From Cucumis sativus (taxonomy: Eukaryota > Streptophyta > Magnoliopsida > Cucurbitales > Cucurbitaceae), in NCBI RefSeq assembly GCF_000004075.3, contig NC_026657.2, positions 8,866,001 through 8,930,000 of the forward strand: a stretch of 64,000 bases of DNA, given 5' to 3'. Positions 1-12,200 of this stretch are shown piece after piece (position 1 is the stretch's first letter; every line of letters begins with the position of its first letter). Below the pieces are notes generated by a model that was given only the letters and a program-made list of their open reading frames with translations, had not been told where the DNA came from and made no database searches. The position numbers and the translations under genes are program-made.

Positions 1-335
1 GCAGTCATTGGCGTTGATGACATTTCTGAACTACTTTCAGAATTCATCCTCTTGAGTCCAAGAATTCCACTAAGATCCTCATACACCAATTGGTTGCTCG
101 GATTGAACCCAAAACCTTTTCTCTTTTGCTGCTGTTGTTGTTGATCTCCATCACTCATGTCAGAAAATCTTCTTAACGCAACACGATCTCGCATAAACTG
201 TGGAGAAAATACCTCACCCGTCTGTACACAAACATCACTCACACTATGATCCGCAGTAATCCGTACATCCGAAACAACACTTGGTCTTTCCATGTATAAT
301 TGTTGGCTTAAAACGCCATGTACTTCCCTAGCCAT
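1..335 (-). CDS. Raf-like/PB1 protein kinase, N-terminal part only (RAF16-like)
   Basis: Minus-strand reading frame that starts in the window and runs off its left edge: 111 complete codons. I chose the ATG at 333-335 because it is in frame with the next ATG (291-293), has A at -3 and G at +4, and follows an in-frame stop; the inner ATG has a weaker context. The visible part has a VQTGEVFSPQF segment and a polyglutamine stretch encoded by CAA/CAG. Neither PB1 nor kinase domain is reached. The family call rests on this VQTGE-type N-terminus, which I associate with plant PB1-domain Raf-like kinases, and on the neighbour: in Arabidopsis the kinase At1g04700 lies next to KAB1. Such kinases are cytosolic Ser/Thr kinases. 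Gene identity is inference; that the frame is coding is fairly secure. Confidence 0.6.
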   Translation of the reverse strand, partial: MAREVHGVLSQQLYMERPSVVSDVRITADHSVSDVCVQTGEVFSPQFMRDRVALRRFSDMSDGDQQQQQQKRKGFGFNPSNQLVYEDLSGILGLKRMNSESSSEMSSTPMT

Positions 336-2637
336 GATCTCAGAGACACAGATTGTTCAACACATGAACAATTTCACCCCCTTTAAGCTATCTTCTCCAT
401 TCTTCTTCAAAACATTTTTAAAAAAAAACCCTACAAATTCCCTAATTCCACACTCGAAATCCCCAAATAACCTATTTTAGATTCTCGTTTCGTTTCTCCT
501 AAATTTACAAAAACACTCCCACTCAAATATCCATTCGTTTCTCAACAACATTTGGAATATACAAAATAAATATATAAATAAATAAATAAGCTAAAACTGT
601 TGAAATGTACCTAAGATTCTTCAAACAAGGCGATCTCCTAAAAGAATTCCAGCGCTCCCATTAATTAATCAACTGTAGAATGAAGATACAGAGAATCAAA
701 TATGGAAAATGGTCAAGAACTCATTGAAGATAATGATGATCATGTTCCATGAGAGCGTGGTGGTGGTGATGGGGTGAAGAATTTTAACCCTAAACTAGAA
801 AGGATTGAGGAGAAATTCAAAAATTGGAGGTGGGTGTTGGGAATTTGTGAAGGTTGGAATTGAAACGGAAAAAAGACGGGAAAATGAGAGAGAGGGAAAG
901 AACGGAGTTGTAGGAGAAGAACAATGGTCAGAATAACGCGGCAAAATCACAGGGACGGAACTTCCCAAACCGCCAAAAAAAACTAATTTATGAATTTCTC
1001 CCTTTTTTCAACTCAACCCCCCCTATTGTTTCATAAAAATAAAAAAAATTGTTTTTGATATTTCATAACAAAAAAAATTCGTTTCTCAAATTTTAGATTT
1101 TGTTTAAGAAACATCTCTCTTCTATTCGATTTAGATTTGCAATATGAACTTTGACCTTTCATAAATGTTCCAAATAACTAAAGTTATAACAAGCTTCAAA
1201 TAGACGTAGAATAGTATAGTAATGCTAGAATTTTAATTTTTGTTCTTAGTCGCAGTTAGGTCTTGATATTTATCAAATATTTTAATAGACTTTTACTTCC
1301 CATTAGCTTTTCTAAGTTAAATTAAAACTTTTTTATTATTTAACTTAAATGTTTTAGACTTACAATAATTTAAATAATTTGAAAAGGATAAATTTAGATT
1401 TTTTTTCTTTTTTTTTTTTTTGTCAAATAAGTAGTTATTTTGAGTTTAAAATAATTATCAAATTGAGTCTAAATTATAAACATTGTTGAATAAAATAATC
1501 ATATAATTTTCTTCAAGTCCAACCAAAGATTTCAATTTCTAATATTTTGGTGAAAATTTTGAGTTAGTCTTGTACAACTATACATATCATGATATCATAT
1601 TTAATAATAACAATAAGCCAAACATTATTTTAGTTTTAATTTTATGATATCAAATGTGTATCAAATCAAAATTATGAAACGTGGAATTGGCAGTAGCCCG
1701 TACGTGCTTCCCACCCAATTTATATAATTATATTGTATGATCACAATTTCTTTTCTTCTGCTTCAAATAAATTTAGATCCAAAGTTTTCTTCGATGGTGA
1801 AGTTTGATAAATGTATAAATTTCATAATAATGTAAAATAATCAGTCTCTAAATTATACTTTTATTCGAGCCTTGTCAAAACGTGGGTGTAACATATTTAA
1901 TAAAATAAAAACATTTTCGTATTGATAATTATTTAATTCAAAATATACTTTTTATCAATATATAGTTTAAAAACTTTTTGTCGTCATTCGTCAATATCCA
2001 ATTATTGACATAAAGTATAATCTAACCGATTTTGATAAAATTAACTTTTCCATAACAGCATTGAAACAGTCGAGATTCACATATATCTAATTTAGAACTA
2101 ATTTTTCATTCTCTGTGTTTCAAATATATACATGTTCTTGTTAAAGTATTGATATATCTTTCAACTAATTAGTGATTTGACAAAATATATACTTTATGTA
2201 AAATATCAAACTCATGTCATTTACTCTTCCACTGATATGGAGTTTGGATTTACTGATAATATTCAACCCCACAAGACAAGAAAGGAACTTAAGCTTTGGG
2301 TTCATCAGCGATTTAACATTCACTCGACAACACTACCAATTCCTTTTATTTGCTTGAAGAAAAGATAAAAGAAGAAAAGGGATATCCTCAAATGGTTCAC
2401 ACAACTCAAGTTTTTATAATATAATGAACTGTTTTCTTCTTTCTTTTTTTTTTTTTTCCTCCCTCAAAATCACACACACCAAAAAAGACAAGAAAAGTGA
2501 AATTCCCAACAAACAAGGTAGAAAGAAGGTCGTCATAAAAGAGCACACCGATAATAACAATACAGAGTGATAAGAAAGGAAGTTGCTAAGCAATGCACAG
2601 AAGACTATGGTGCTAACTGCTAAAGAATGTGTTATGT
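336..2637. other. Intergenic: 5' region of the kinase and 3' flank of KAB1
   Basis: No gene is visible. The first 600 bases probably hold the 5' UTR and promoter of the left kinase gene, with a two-codon upstream ORF (ATG TGT TGA) ending just before the chosen start. The segment from about 1000 to 2400 is AT-rich without long open frames. About 2410-2637 is probably the 3' UTR and polyadenylation region of KAB1, with a T-run at 2442-2457 in the + strand. Confidence 0.5.
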
Positions 2638-5600
2638 TCACCTAAACGACTCTGGGCGCTTTGGCTTGCTTTGAACAACAGCCTCAATCTTCTCCATTAC
2701 TGCAGGAGTTAGCAATGGGATCACGTCCACAGCTTTCATGTTCTCCTGAATCTGCATATGTCGAAAAAAAAAGGTTGTTTTACTCGTAACTCGAAAGGAA
2801 TAGAACAAAAAACTCATTTTTTTAAGGCTAGATTACAAGGGATAGCCCCTAAACTTCTTTGTTCGTTTAAAAAATACCATACTCTTTCAAACGTTGCAAT
2901 ATCATCCTTGAATATTCGTAAATGTTCAAAACTGACTGGAAAAGTGTGTTTGAATGTTAAACAGAAAACGAGATTTGAGACATTATAACAATGATTCAAA
3001 ATGAAAGTGGGATCTAAACAAAGTCATATCATTCCAAGTCAGCACCAAACCCGTTCCAAGTTTAGTCCACAAAAGTGCAGCAGATTTCTATTCAAGAGTG
3101 TTTTTTAAATATTTAGGAAAGATCAAAGGTAATATTCCAACTTTGAAAAGAATAAGGGTACTTTTAAAACAAAGGTCACAGTGAAAGAGTAAGTTTTAAA
3201 TAATACTATTAATAATAAATAACAACAATAATAATTTTTTAAAGATCAAGGATAATTTAGACTTTTGCAACATGTTTATCCCCAACAGTTAGTAATTGCT
3301 TATCTCAATACTAAGGATTCATTAATCCCATAGCTTATGTGAATTATAAACAAACCTAAGCTCGCGAAACCCACTTTCACGCTATATTTTAATTTTTACA
3401 AATCCTAAACTTCCTACTACATACATTTTACACAACTAAAGTATTTATAGTCTATCCTTGCTATCCAAACACTACACAACACCAAATTTCGTAACGTCGA
3501 ATCTCATAATATCACACTTCTTGAAAACATAATCTAGACATGTCCGTGAGTATCCAGGCCACCGTAGGAAGTTAATTCCTAGGTTAGGTAAGTAGCCATT
3601 ATGGATCGAACTCATGACCCCTTAGTTAAGTATTGACCTTTTTACCACTAGACCAATTCATGATGATTGGTCTCACCAATCACTATTATCAGTTAACTAA
3701 ATGGTTTCGAAATCTGCAATGCACATTCAGATATATCCTCACAGTTAAAAGATCAACAATTATAGAAATACACATTCTGAAAGCTCATCCTTTTTTGATA
3801 GACTTATAAGCCAAGAGAATAGAGGAGGTCCCACTGACTCAGGTCAGCTATATCCTCACAGTTAAAAAAGAATGACCAGTTAAGATCTCTCAATAACTAG
3901 CAGAAGATGACCTATAATTATTTAATAAAATTGTAGCGAATATATTGTTTCTGATGTAGACTAGAATAATTGGTTTTTTAGAATACCAAGTCCATTCCAT
4001 ATGACCTCACTCTGGCTTACACATCCAATTAGATGCACCAGACGAGACATAGGAAAGACTCCCAGTTAGCCCAGCCATGTTCAACTGATGAACTTTAAGA
4101 TTTGAAGCAAACATCGTGACAAGACTAGATCTGAAAGTAAAGGGTGCGCAAATTCAAAAACCAATATCCACATAAAACTGACCTGAGATTCTTTTGTGGC
4201 GCCAGTGATAACTGATGAGACATTAGGATTAGCAGCACACCACGCAATTGCTAGCTGAGACAACGGGACGCCTAGCTCATCCGCAATTGGTTTCAACCCA
4301 TTGACTTTTCTCAACACATCATCAACCAGAGACCGATTTGCAAGATTCTGCAAGCATGCAGAATAAAAGGCTAAGTTTCCATGTTCTCATCATTGGATTA
4401 AGGGAAAAGCACAAAGTTCTTTTATAATTAGCATAGGATATCCAAGTGAGATGATCACTTGCAGACGTCAATCCCAGTAAGAAACTGATTAAAAATGAAC
4501 TTATTAGCTAAATCATACTAAAGGATGGCACACTGTCAGATCCAAACTTGTCTTACTTTGTAATTTTCCAAAGCAAATCGGCTATCAGGTGGTATACTTC
4601 CCTTGTTGTATTTTCCAGTGAGCACGCCCGAAGCCAGTGGACTCCATGTCGTTAGACCTATGCCATAGTTGCTGTACAGAGGGAGAAACTCGGACTCAAC
4701 CTGTATCAATATAGTAACACGTCTGAGTCTCATCTCCATGACAAAAGAACAGAAACTAAAGAGGAATTTCGCAAGATGCCGGATTAAACTGTTCACGGAT
4801 TAAGTAAGTTAAAGACTGTTTTCGACAAATTACTGAAAATAGGCCTCGACTTTAAAAACTGCACAATCTCCAAATGGAAGCGGAAAAGAAAGAAAATAAT
4901 TTTACCAATAAAGATACATAGGACGAAGCAACCATTAGGCTACAATCTAATCCCTAATATTTTCAAACTTTTGATTTCATCTTGTACTCATCGTAAGGGT
5001 TCAATAGTATTTACCATTAAAAGTGATGATGGGAAATGAAACCACTTCATTAATTGTTATATAATTCTTTTCACCGAGTTAGGCGTGCCTACTAATAAAT
5101 CAAAACAACTATCCATTCCACATAACTCAACTCAACCCCAAACAACCTACCCAATTCGAAATGTCCTACCACTATCCAAAAGTTTATCCTTTATCGGATA
5201 GGAATAAAAAACTGTATCCATTAAAAGTACTACTATAGGATAAACCAATCACCGCCTTGGAAATTAGTACTATTCAATATCTAACAATCACCACATTGTT
5301 ACTTTTCAATATCTAGTCCATTCGCAGTCAAGTTTTGAATGAAAAAACTATATTGCAATAAAATTGAAAAATAACATAGATCAAGGACAGAAATCTGTAT
5401 CTAACCCATATGTAAAAAATCCCACCCAAGATCTTCAACTGAAAACCAATTGCAGAAACCCTCACAAAACACCCGATCAAACAGTAATCTCAAGATTGAA
5501 AATCGTCTTCAGAAATTTTGTCTACTGTAACTGAAAACTCCATTTCTACGATCTAAGAGAATACATCCGAAAACGATCGATTAGCAGCAAAAACAAGACA

Positions 5601-6169
5601 CTTACCTTATGCCGAGATAATAAATTATACTCCGGCTGCTCCACAATCGGCCCAACCAAATCCAATCTGTCAGCAATCCCCCAAGCCTCAGTGATCTGCT
5701 GAGCCGACCACTCACTAGTTCCCCAATAAAACGCCCACCCCTTATCAATCACATAGTTCATCGCCCTCACCGTCTCCTCGATCGGCGTGGAGGAATCCGG
5801 TCGATGACAATAAATAACATCAACATACTCCATATCCAATCGCTTCAGTGAAGCCTTGGTACCTTCAACAATATGCTTTCTAGAAAGCCCCTTGTCATTG
5901 GGACCAGGACCGCCCCAAAAGATCTTGGTGGAAACGACTATATCGGAGCGCTTCCATCCAAGCTCCCGAATGGCCTGACCCATGATCTCCTCAGCTCGGC
6001 CATTGGCGTAGACTTCGGCGTTGTCGAAGAAATTGACGCCATGGTCACGGCAGCATTGGAGAAGGGATTTGGCCTCCCGTACATCGAGCTGGTTGCCGAA
6101 GCTGACCCAAGCACCGTAGGATAACTGGCTGACCTTCAAGCCGGACCTGCCCAAGTTCTTGTACTGCAT
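2638..6169 (-). CDS. KAB1: KAB1-type voltage-gated K+ channel beta subunit (aldo-keto reductase fold)
   Basis: Four exons on the minus strand: 5606-6169, 4557-4700, 4183-4347 and 2638-2751. All introns are GT-AG and phase 0, and they join to 987 nt, 328 aa, the usual length of plant KAB1. The protein is an AKR6-like oxidoreductase that associates with Shaker-type K+ channels such as KAT1/AKT2. The AKR catalytic tetrad is complete: Asp49 and Tyr54 in [11 protein letters not shown], Lys82 in STKIFWG and His122 in YCHRPD. The NADPH-binding C-terminal half contains [13 protein letters not shown] and [12 protein letters not shown]. No signal peptide or membrane segment is seen, as expected for a cytosolic beta subunit. 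Intron 3 (about 1.4 kb) carries a SINE-like element. In Arabidopsis the same gene adjoins the pectate lyase At1g04680 and the kinase At1g04700. Confidence 0.95.
3534..3665 (-). mobile_element. tRNA-derived SINE-like element, copy 1
   Basis: In KAB1 intron 3. On the minus strand it shows a pol III A-box-like TTGGTCTAGTGG (complement of 3645-3656) and, about 32 nt downstream, a B-box-like GAGTTCGATCC (complement of 3603-3613). The spacing and motifs are those of a tRNA-related head. A diverged second copy lies at about 38543-38672 with the same order of motifs. Ends and target-site duplications were not resolved. Confidence 0.6.
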
Positions 6170-9100
6170 CGTGGCCGGAAATGAAGGACGATCGGGGAAG
6201 GGAGAAAGATAGTGAAATGAGATTTGGAGAAAGGGGAAAGGGAATCAAAATTCAGAGGATTTTGATGAACAAAAACACGTGAAGACGGTGGTTTCTATGA
6301 GAAATATCTTAATCGAGGGTTCAAACTTATACTTCACAACTGACTTGCTGAACTGACGTCTGCTGTTTGTATACATTTTATATATGTGTGTGTGTGATTC
6401 TTTTTAAGAGAATAAGATAAGTATGTAAGTCTGTGTTTTTAAAATGTATTAAAAAAAAAGTGTTCATCAGTCTACTTTTGAGAAGGCAGTCCATTTGAAC
6501 ATTTACTGAATCAACTATAATCGAATTTGTAATGGTTTGATGGAAAAATTAGCTCCAATTTAATCGCTACTCACTTATAACTCTCGATCCAGAATTTATA
6601 CTCTATAAAATTCATGCATTATTGATTTTTAAGTTATTTAATTAAATAAACATTAACACTGAAAATTCATCGATAAAAAGAACCACGAAACAATTAAATT
6701 TATAGTTGTCCAATAAATGGGGTTAGTAGCTAAATTATGCAAATATAAATTTGTATTATTGAGCATCAAATTTTTAAATTGATAAAAAAGCAAGAAAACG
6801 AGTCAATTTTGTGGCAATTTATTCCCATAAACTTTAATTATAATAAAACTTTACCGAAACTAAATCTTTTTTAATTATATAATGACTTAAAATTGTCAAT
6901 TATAGACAATGCTCTTGTCCCAACAAATTTAAGGAATATCTTTTGTAATAAAAACTAAATTGTTACGGAATTTAAAATATAATTATCAGAAAATTGTTAC
7001 TCAAAGTTATATTTTATTACAATTAATTAAATAATCGTAATAATTTTCATGTAAAAAGTTATGATGGGTGAATATATTTTTAAAATTTTCAGTCAAAATG
7101 CTAACAATAATTAAAAATTAATAAAAAGAATATACAATAAACTATTAATAAAAACTAAATTTAATATTTATTAAATATTTAAAATTACAAAAACAAATTC
7201 AAAATATGGAGACAAAAATAATATTTTAATATTTTTTAAAATGGTAATACATAATTACATATAAACATATGATATTTAACTATATTTATAAATATTTTCA
7301 CGTACTTCTGGCTATTTAAAATAATCTTCCTATTCAAAGTTGCGAGGACAACAAACTATCCTTCCCTCCAATTATACCCTCAATTTCTACATTTTGGACA
7401 CGCTTCTATATTCGTTTACAAGATCGTTTATGGTAACAATTAGTACAAATATTTAAAAGACTAAATATAAAATTAAATCATTTACCAATTTAAATAGGAA
7501 TAGTGAGAGCATTAAAATTGAATTCCTTGCTATGTTTTGTAGAATACTCATGCTATGAATGGATTTATGCCACTTATTCAATTAAGCTCTTAGCTTATAA
7601 TTTAGTAAACGAAACAAAACCAGATACGACCAATCAAATTTCTAATCAAGATAAGGTTTGAATATTTAGTGATTAGTTGATTTGAGAAAAAAATATGTGA
7701 GAGTATGAAGATTTGAATCTCCGACCTCAAGAAAAAATGTGAATACTAATAAGTAATGTTTACGTTGAAGCATAAATGTACTCTAATTTCGTATTAAGAT
7801 TATTGTGCTAACATGAGTATAACAATTAGTTTAGACATATAACCTCAACCAAGTAGTCATAACTTCGAATCTTATATGTTCGGCTTAAAATAGATACAAT
7901 AATGAATAGCTAACATCAACCTCTTTTCTTGGATAAGAAAAAATATATAGCACCTTCCTTAGAGATAGTGGAAGAACCAACAATGTCCTTCAATGGACAC
8001 TTGAAGGGAGCAAAAAGAGTGAAGCAGGATGCGGTCTGAAACTTCTTGAAGCTAGCTGCTCCACCATCGACATTATATCATGCCGACTAACTTCAGGTAA
8101 CCTACAAATCATCTGTAAATGTACGTTTAGATTGACTTTTGTGCTCAAAGAAAAATATTAGAGTAAAAAATGTGTCTTAAAGCACTTAAATAGTCCATCC
8201 AAGCAGGGGTTTGTATGATAGACAAAAAAAACTGAGCCGACTGACCAAACTAAAGTAGATAGATTGGAGAATAAGAGGGGTTGAGTGGTGTCGGTTTGAA
8301 AATTTTTCAAATCGAAATTTTTTTAAAAAGATCTCTTAGTGTTAAACCGACCGTCGAATATAAAACCAATCGATTAATCGATATTTACTCATTGATAGTC
8401 GAAGTCGGTTTAAACATTTACTAGTCGAAATTTTGACTTCGACCAACTAATGATCACTTCTATGTTCAAGTAGATTTGTAAAGAAGAAATATAGTGCCAT
8501 CATCTGTTCAGGGAATCCAGACTGAACCATGCACTCCAATTTGAATGGAAAGGATTTATTTCCAACTGATAACTAAGCTACAGCATGATGGGGACTGGTG
8601 ACAAAATGAGAGCCATTGAAAGTGAAGAGACAATTAAAAGTGAATAATTGAGTAATATTTAGAACTGTAGACCTGTCAACAGTTGTTATTTGGGAAAGAA
8701 ATGGGAGAAGACATTTATGGTGCATATTTACCTGAGAGAGGTCCCTAGTAGCTACGTGCTGTAGAATGTGGAAGCACCCATCGAGGGAGTAATGAAGGAT
8801 TCAACTGTTAAGGAAAACATAGATAAGATAAATGAGAAAAACAACTTGAATGTCTATGCAACATTTTTTTGAATTCTTTTTTCATATTTGTGCTAGCTTA
8901 TGCACATCTCATGACACAAATCTCACCCTGCAACGTTATATATTTAGAAATTTGCAAAATGTCAATTGTCCTAAATAGTCACAGTGAGCTTTAAACTCAT
9001 CCCTCAAAATCTTCCAATAGGCTCTAATGCCACCGAACTAATCGTGATAGTTACTAATTAACATATCACATATTTCAATTGTGTTTTATAACCGGATCAA

Positions 9101-9235
9101 AATCAAAAGACCTATAAACATTAAAAATTCAAGATAGTTGTATTTCATTACTATGAACATTAAAAATTCAAGATAGTTGAGTTTCATTACTAGATTCAAA
9201 GCAAAAGCTTCAAAAGACCTATAAACGTTAAAAAT
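6170..9235. other. Intergenic between KAB1 and the phosphatase
   Basis: 6170-6370 is the KAB1 promoter and 5' UTR. From 6400 to 7950 the DNA is AT-rich with no supportable gene. 7990-8830 holds exon-like pieces described separately. 8210-8470 is a repeat-like stretch rich in short GTCGGTTT/AAACCGAC inverted motifs. 8840-9110 shows nothing recognisable. Confidence 0.5.
7990..8830 (-). pseudogene. Exon-like fragments of an unidentified gene, probably decayed
   Basis: Two minus-strand segments look coding although no complete gene can be built. Segment one, 7990-8101, has an acceptor (TTTGTAG) and then 37 codons including the stop, with a plausible globular sequence containing EVSRHDIMSMVEQLASR. 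Segment two ends at a good donor at 8732 (CTCTCTCAG then GTAAATATG) and reads HYSLDGCFHILQHVATRDLSQ, but an in-frame stop lies a few codons upstream. A third piece near 8490-8545 contains FKLECMVQSGFPEQ. I do not recognise the family. Base composition is less AT-rich than the surroundings. This may be a decayed gene, a gene with unresolved exons, or a non-coding transcript. Confidence 0.3.
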
Positions 9236-9247
9236 TCAAGATAGTTT
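9111..9247. repeat. Three-copy short tandem repeat overlapping the PAP stop codon
   Basis: A unit ending ATTAAAAATTCAAGATAGTT occurs at about 9111-9140, 9157-9180 and 9218-9247, the third copy with ACG for ACA before the T-rich core. The longer flank (AAAGACCTATAAAC) is shared by copies one and three. Copy three supplies the last few sense codons and the TGA (9236-9238) of the phosphatase gene on the opposite strand. Confidence 0.75.
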
Positions 9248-12200
9248 TGATACGGCGACCTTGGTCGTCGGAAGGCACAAATCAGGTTGTCGAACAATGT
9301 ATATTCGATCTCCATGGTTTTCTTTCTTGTACACATCTTGATTCCGGTGCCAAGTCCACAAAGCATGAGTTGAATTTTTTACCTGAATTAGAAAAATAAA
9401 CAAATTTAGTATTCGGCTCTTGCATTTGATAGAGTGACATTACCTCTCAAGTGAAATATAAGTGTGATGGAAGAGTAAGGCTAAGTTACAAGTTTAGTCC
9501 CTGAACACACAAGTTCATATCTATTTAGACCTTAACTTTTAAAAGTATCAGTAAAATTCTTAAACTTTCGATTTTATATCATATAAGTCTAAGAACTTTA
9601 AAAAATGCCCAACAATTTCTTGAACTTTCAATATCATGATTACTGACTTCCTAAACTTTAAAAAGTATCTCATAATTCCTTCCACTTTTAAATTTTGTGC
9701 CTCATAGTTCGTTTAGATTATCAATTTTGTATGTAATGGATCCTTAATAAATTCAACTTTTTTTAGTTCACGTACAAATGAGCTATTGACCTAATCAACA
9801 TAATTTTTTTAATTGAATATATCAAAAACCTACTAAACACAAATTTGAAATTTTAGAAACATATAACTTATTAGATACAAAATCAAAGAGTTCAAGAACC
9901 TATTAAAAACTTTTGAAAGTTGCAGCATCAAACAAACCCAAACCTAAAAATTCAGGAATTGAACCTTTAATTTAACCTAAAAGCCCTTTTATGTTAATAG
10001 TATAAGATTATTAGAGTGCAGTTCAGCAGTTTGAGCAGATGTTTCCCCTTTTTTCATGACATTCTTTTCGAGTAGACAAGTTGGTAGAATCTAACTTGAA
10101 ATTATCTTTGTAAGAGATTATATAAAGCTAACTTAACTTGACAAACGGCAGTGTTTCTTTAAAGCTACTATTGATTGAGTATCAAAATGCTTTTCAAACA
10201 TAATCAAGAGATTAGAAAAATTGGATTCTGAGTAAGGACAGAATGTTAAACAAAAGATTGTCACCTCAAGCGTTCCATGACCAAAGCTGCTTTCTCTAAA
10301 TGCACTCCATTCAGGTTGGGTGTTCCAACAAAACTTTCCTTCAGCTGGACCAGAAGAATAGTTCAAACGACACACTCCTCCAAATTCTGGAATATTATCA
10401 CGAGCTGAAGGACATTTTCCAGGGTCATCAGCATGATCCACATCAACCTTCTCAATGTTTCCACCATCTCCAACTGTTATGTAAACGGGGCCACAAGGAT
10501 CCAGTGTATAGTTGTATACTCTGTTCATACGTTCATAGGCATGTACCTAACGAGCAGAGATCATTAGATTAATGGCTCGCACTCTATTAAATATTCATCC
10601 AATAACAAAGAACAAGTAATAGCTTTTTTATTCTTCTTTAGGTTCAGGAGGGAGATTCCAAAATGACCAAAATGAAATTGAAGTCCTAAGACAGGGTCAA
10701 TACTGAAGCAAGTACAACACTCGATGACGTGAAGGCAATCCACAAGATAAATATAATGGTTAACTATCAATGGCCCTCCCCCATTGAACTAGCAATACAG
10801 GACATTTGTGTGAGGTTATTTCAGGCCATATTGTCTCTTGGGAGGGCCGGTGGGATGAGGATCTAGCAACTTAACATGCACATTTCTGATCCGAGAAAAT
10901 CTTGAAACTTACATGGCCAGAAAAAACAATATCAACACCATGCTCGTAAAGAAGGTGTTCCATCTCTTGGCGCATGCATTCAAATTCTTGGTAATGAGAA
11001 GAATAGCTATTGTACCATGGAGGATGCCAGGCAGCTACTAACCAAGGGGTCACCGTACGGTCTATTTTATCCAAATCTTCTTTCAGCCAAGCAAACTGAG
11101 CACCTAGAATGAGAGCCAGGCCATTGAGAATTTCACAGAGGATTCTTATTTGACCGGAAAAAAAGAGGAGCTATTTTCAAACACTGACAGAATGCATGTT
11201 ATCTATTACCGGTAGCATTGTAATCGATATATGCTCCCAACATAAGAAAATGAATTCCTCCAGCATTGAATGAGTAGTAGAAGCTACTCTTCGAGCCACT
11301 CTCAGCAGAGGGCACTGCAAATCTTGTCAAATATGATTTGAAAGTGATCCCAGATATTTGGGGCTCAATCTCATGGTTACCCTCGATAACCATCATTGGA
11401 ACTCGTGAGATTACTGGCTCCATAAACCTGATACACAGAATGTCCCATGTAAAACCAGAGTATATAGTAATGTAAGAATTCTAAAAAAACAGACCATTCT
11501 TCCTCCCCTGTTCATTACTGTGTATTCTATTTCTCTAATCTCTCATTCTAGAATAATAAGATTTCATGATTCAAATTCTCATAATATTTAGTATGCGGCA
11601 TGTACGCCATAAACAAAAGATAATTGTCCAATTAAGTAAAATAAGAAAACGTATTGTTTCTTCAAAATGTACCCCATACCACATTTTAAAAAGCAAAACA
11701 AGTAACAAATATTATTTTCCAACATTTAAAAACAGGAAACAAGATATTGTTATGCGGGATTTAACCTGCCCCACGCATCCCAACGGGGTTGATATGTCTC
11801 CCTAATGGGAGCATCTGGAAATGCACATGAAAAACATGAAGCTCCTTTGCCACCGGTTGTGAGGTATTGATTCGCATAAACTAAATCTCCTATCATCAAG
11901 ATCAGAGAAGGATCATTCTCAACTAGATGATCAATTGTTGTTGTTGAATTGCTCGTAAGTCCCAAGTCTCCAACAATGGCTATTTTACGAGGATATGAAC
12001 TTTTGCTTGGCAATGGTAAAGTCTCGAACATGTGTTCTTTACTCAAAGCTGGAATAGAGCTATCTCCACACTGATAATAATACTTGGTTTCAGGTTCGAG
12101 ACCTGCAAGAGAATTAAAACATACTTACCAAATTAAAGGGAAATAATACTTTACTCTAAGAGCAATCTCTGATAGGAACAACATAAAAGCGGCCGCCCTA

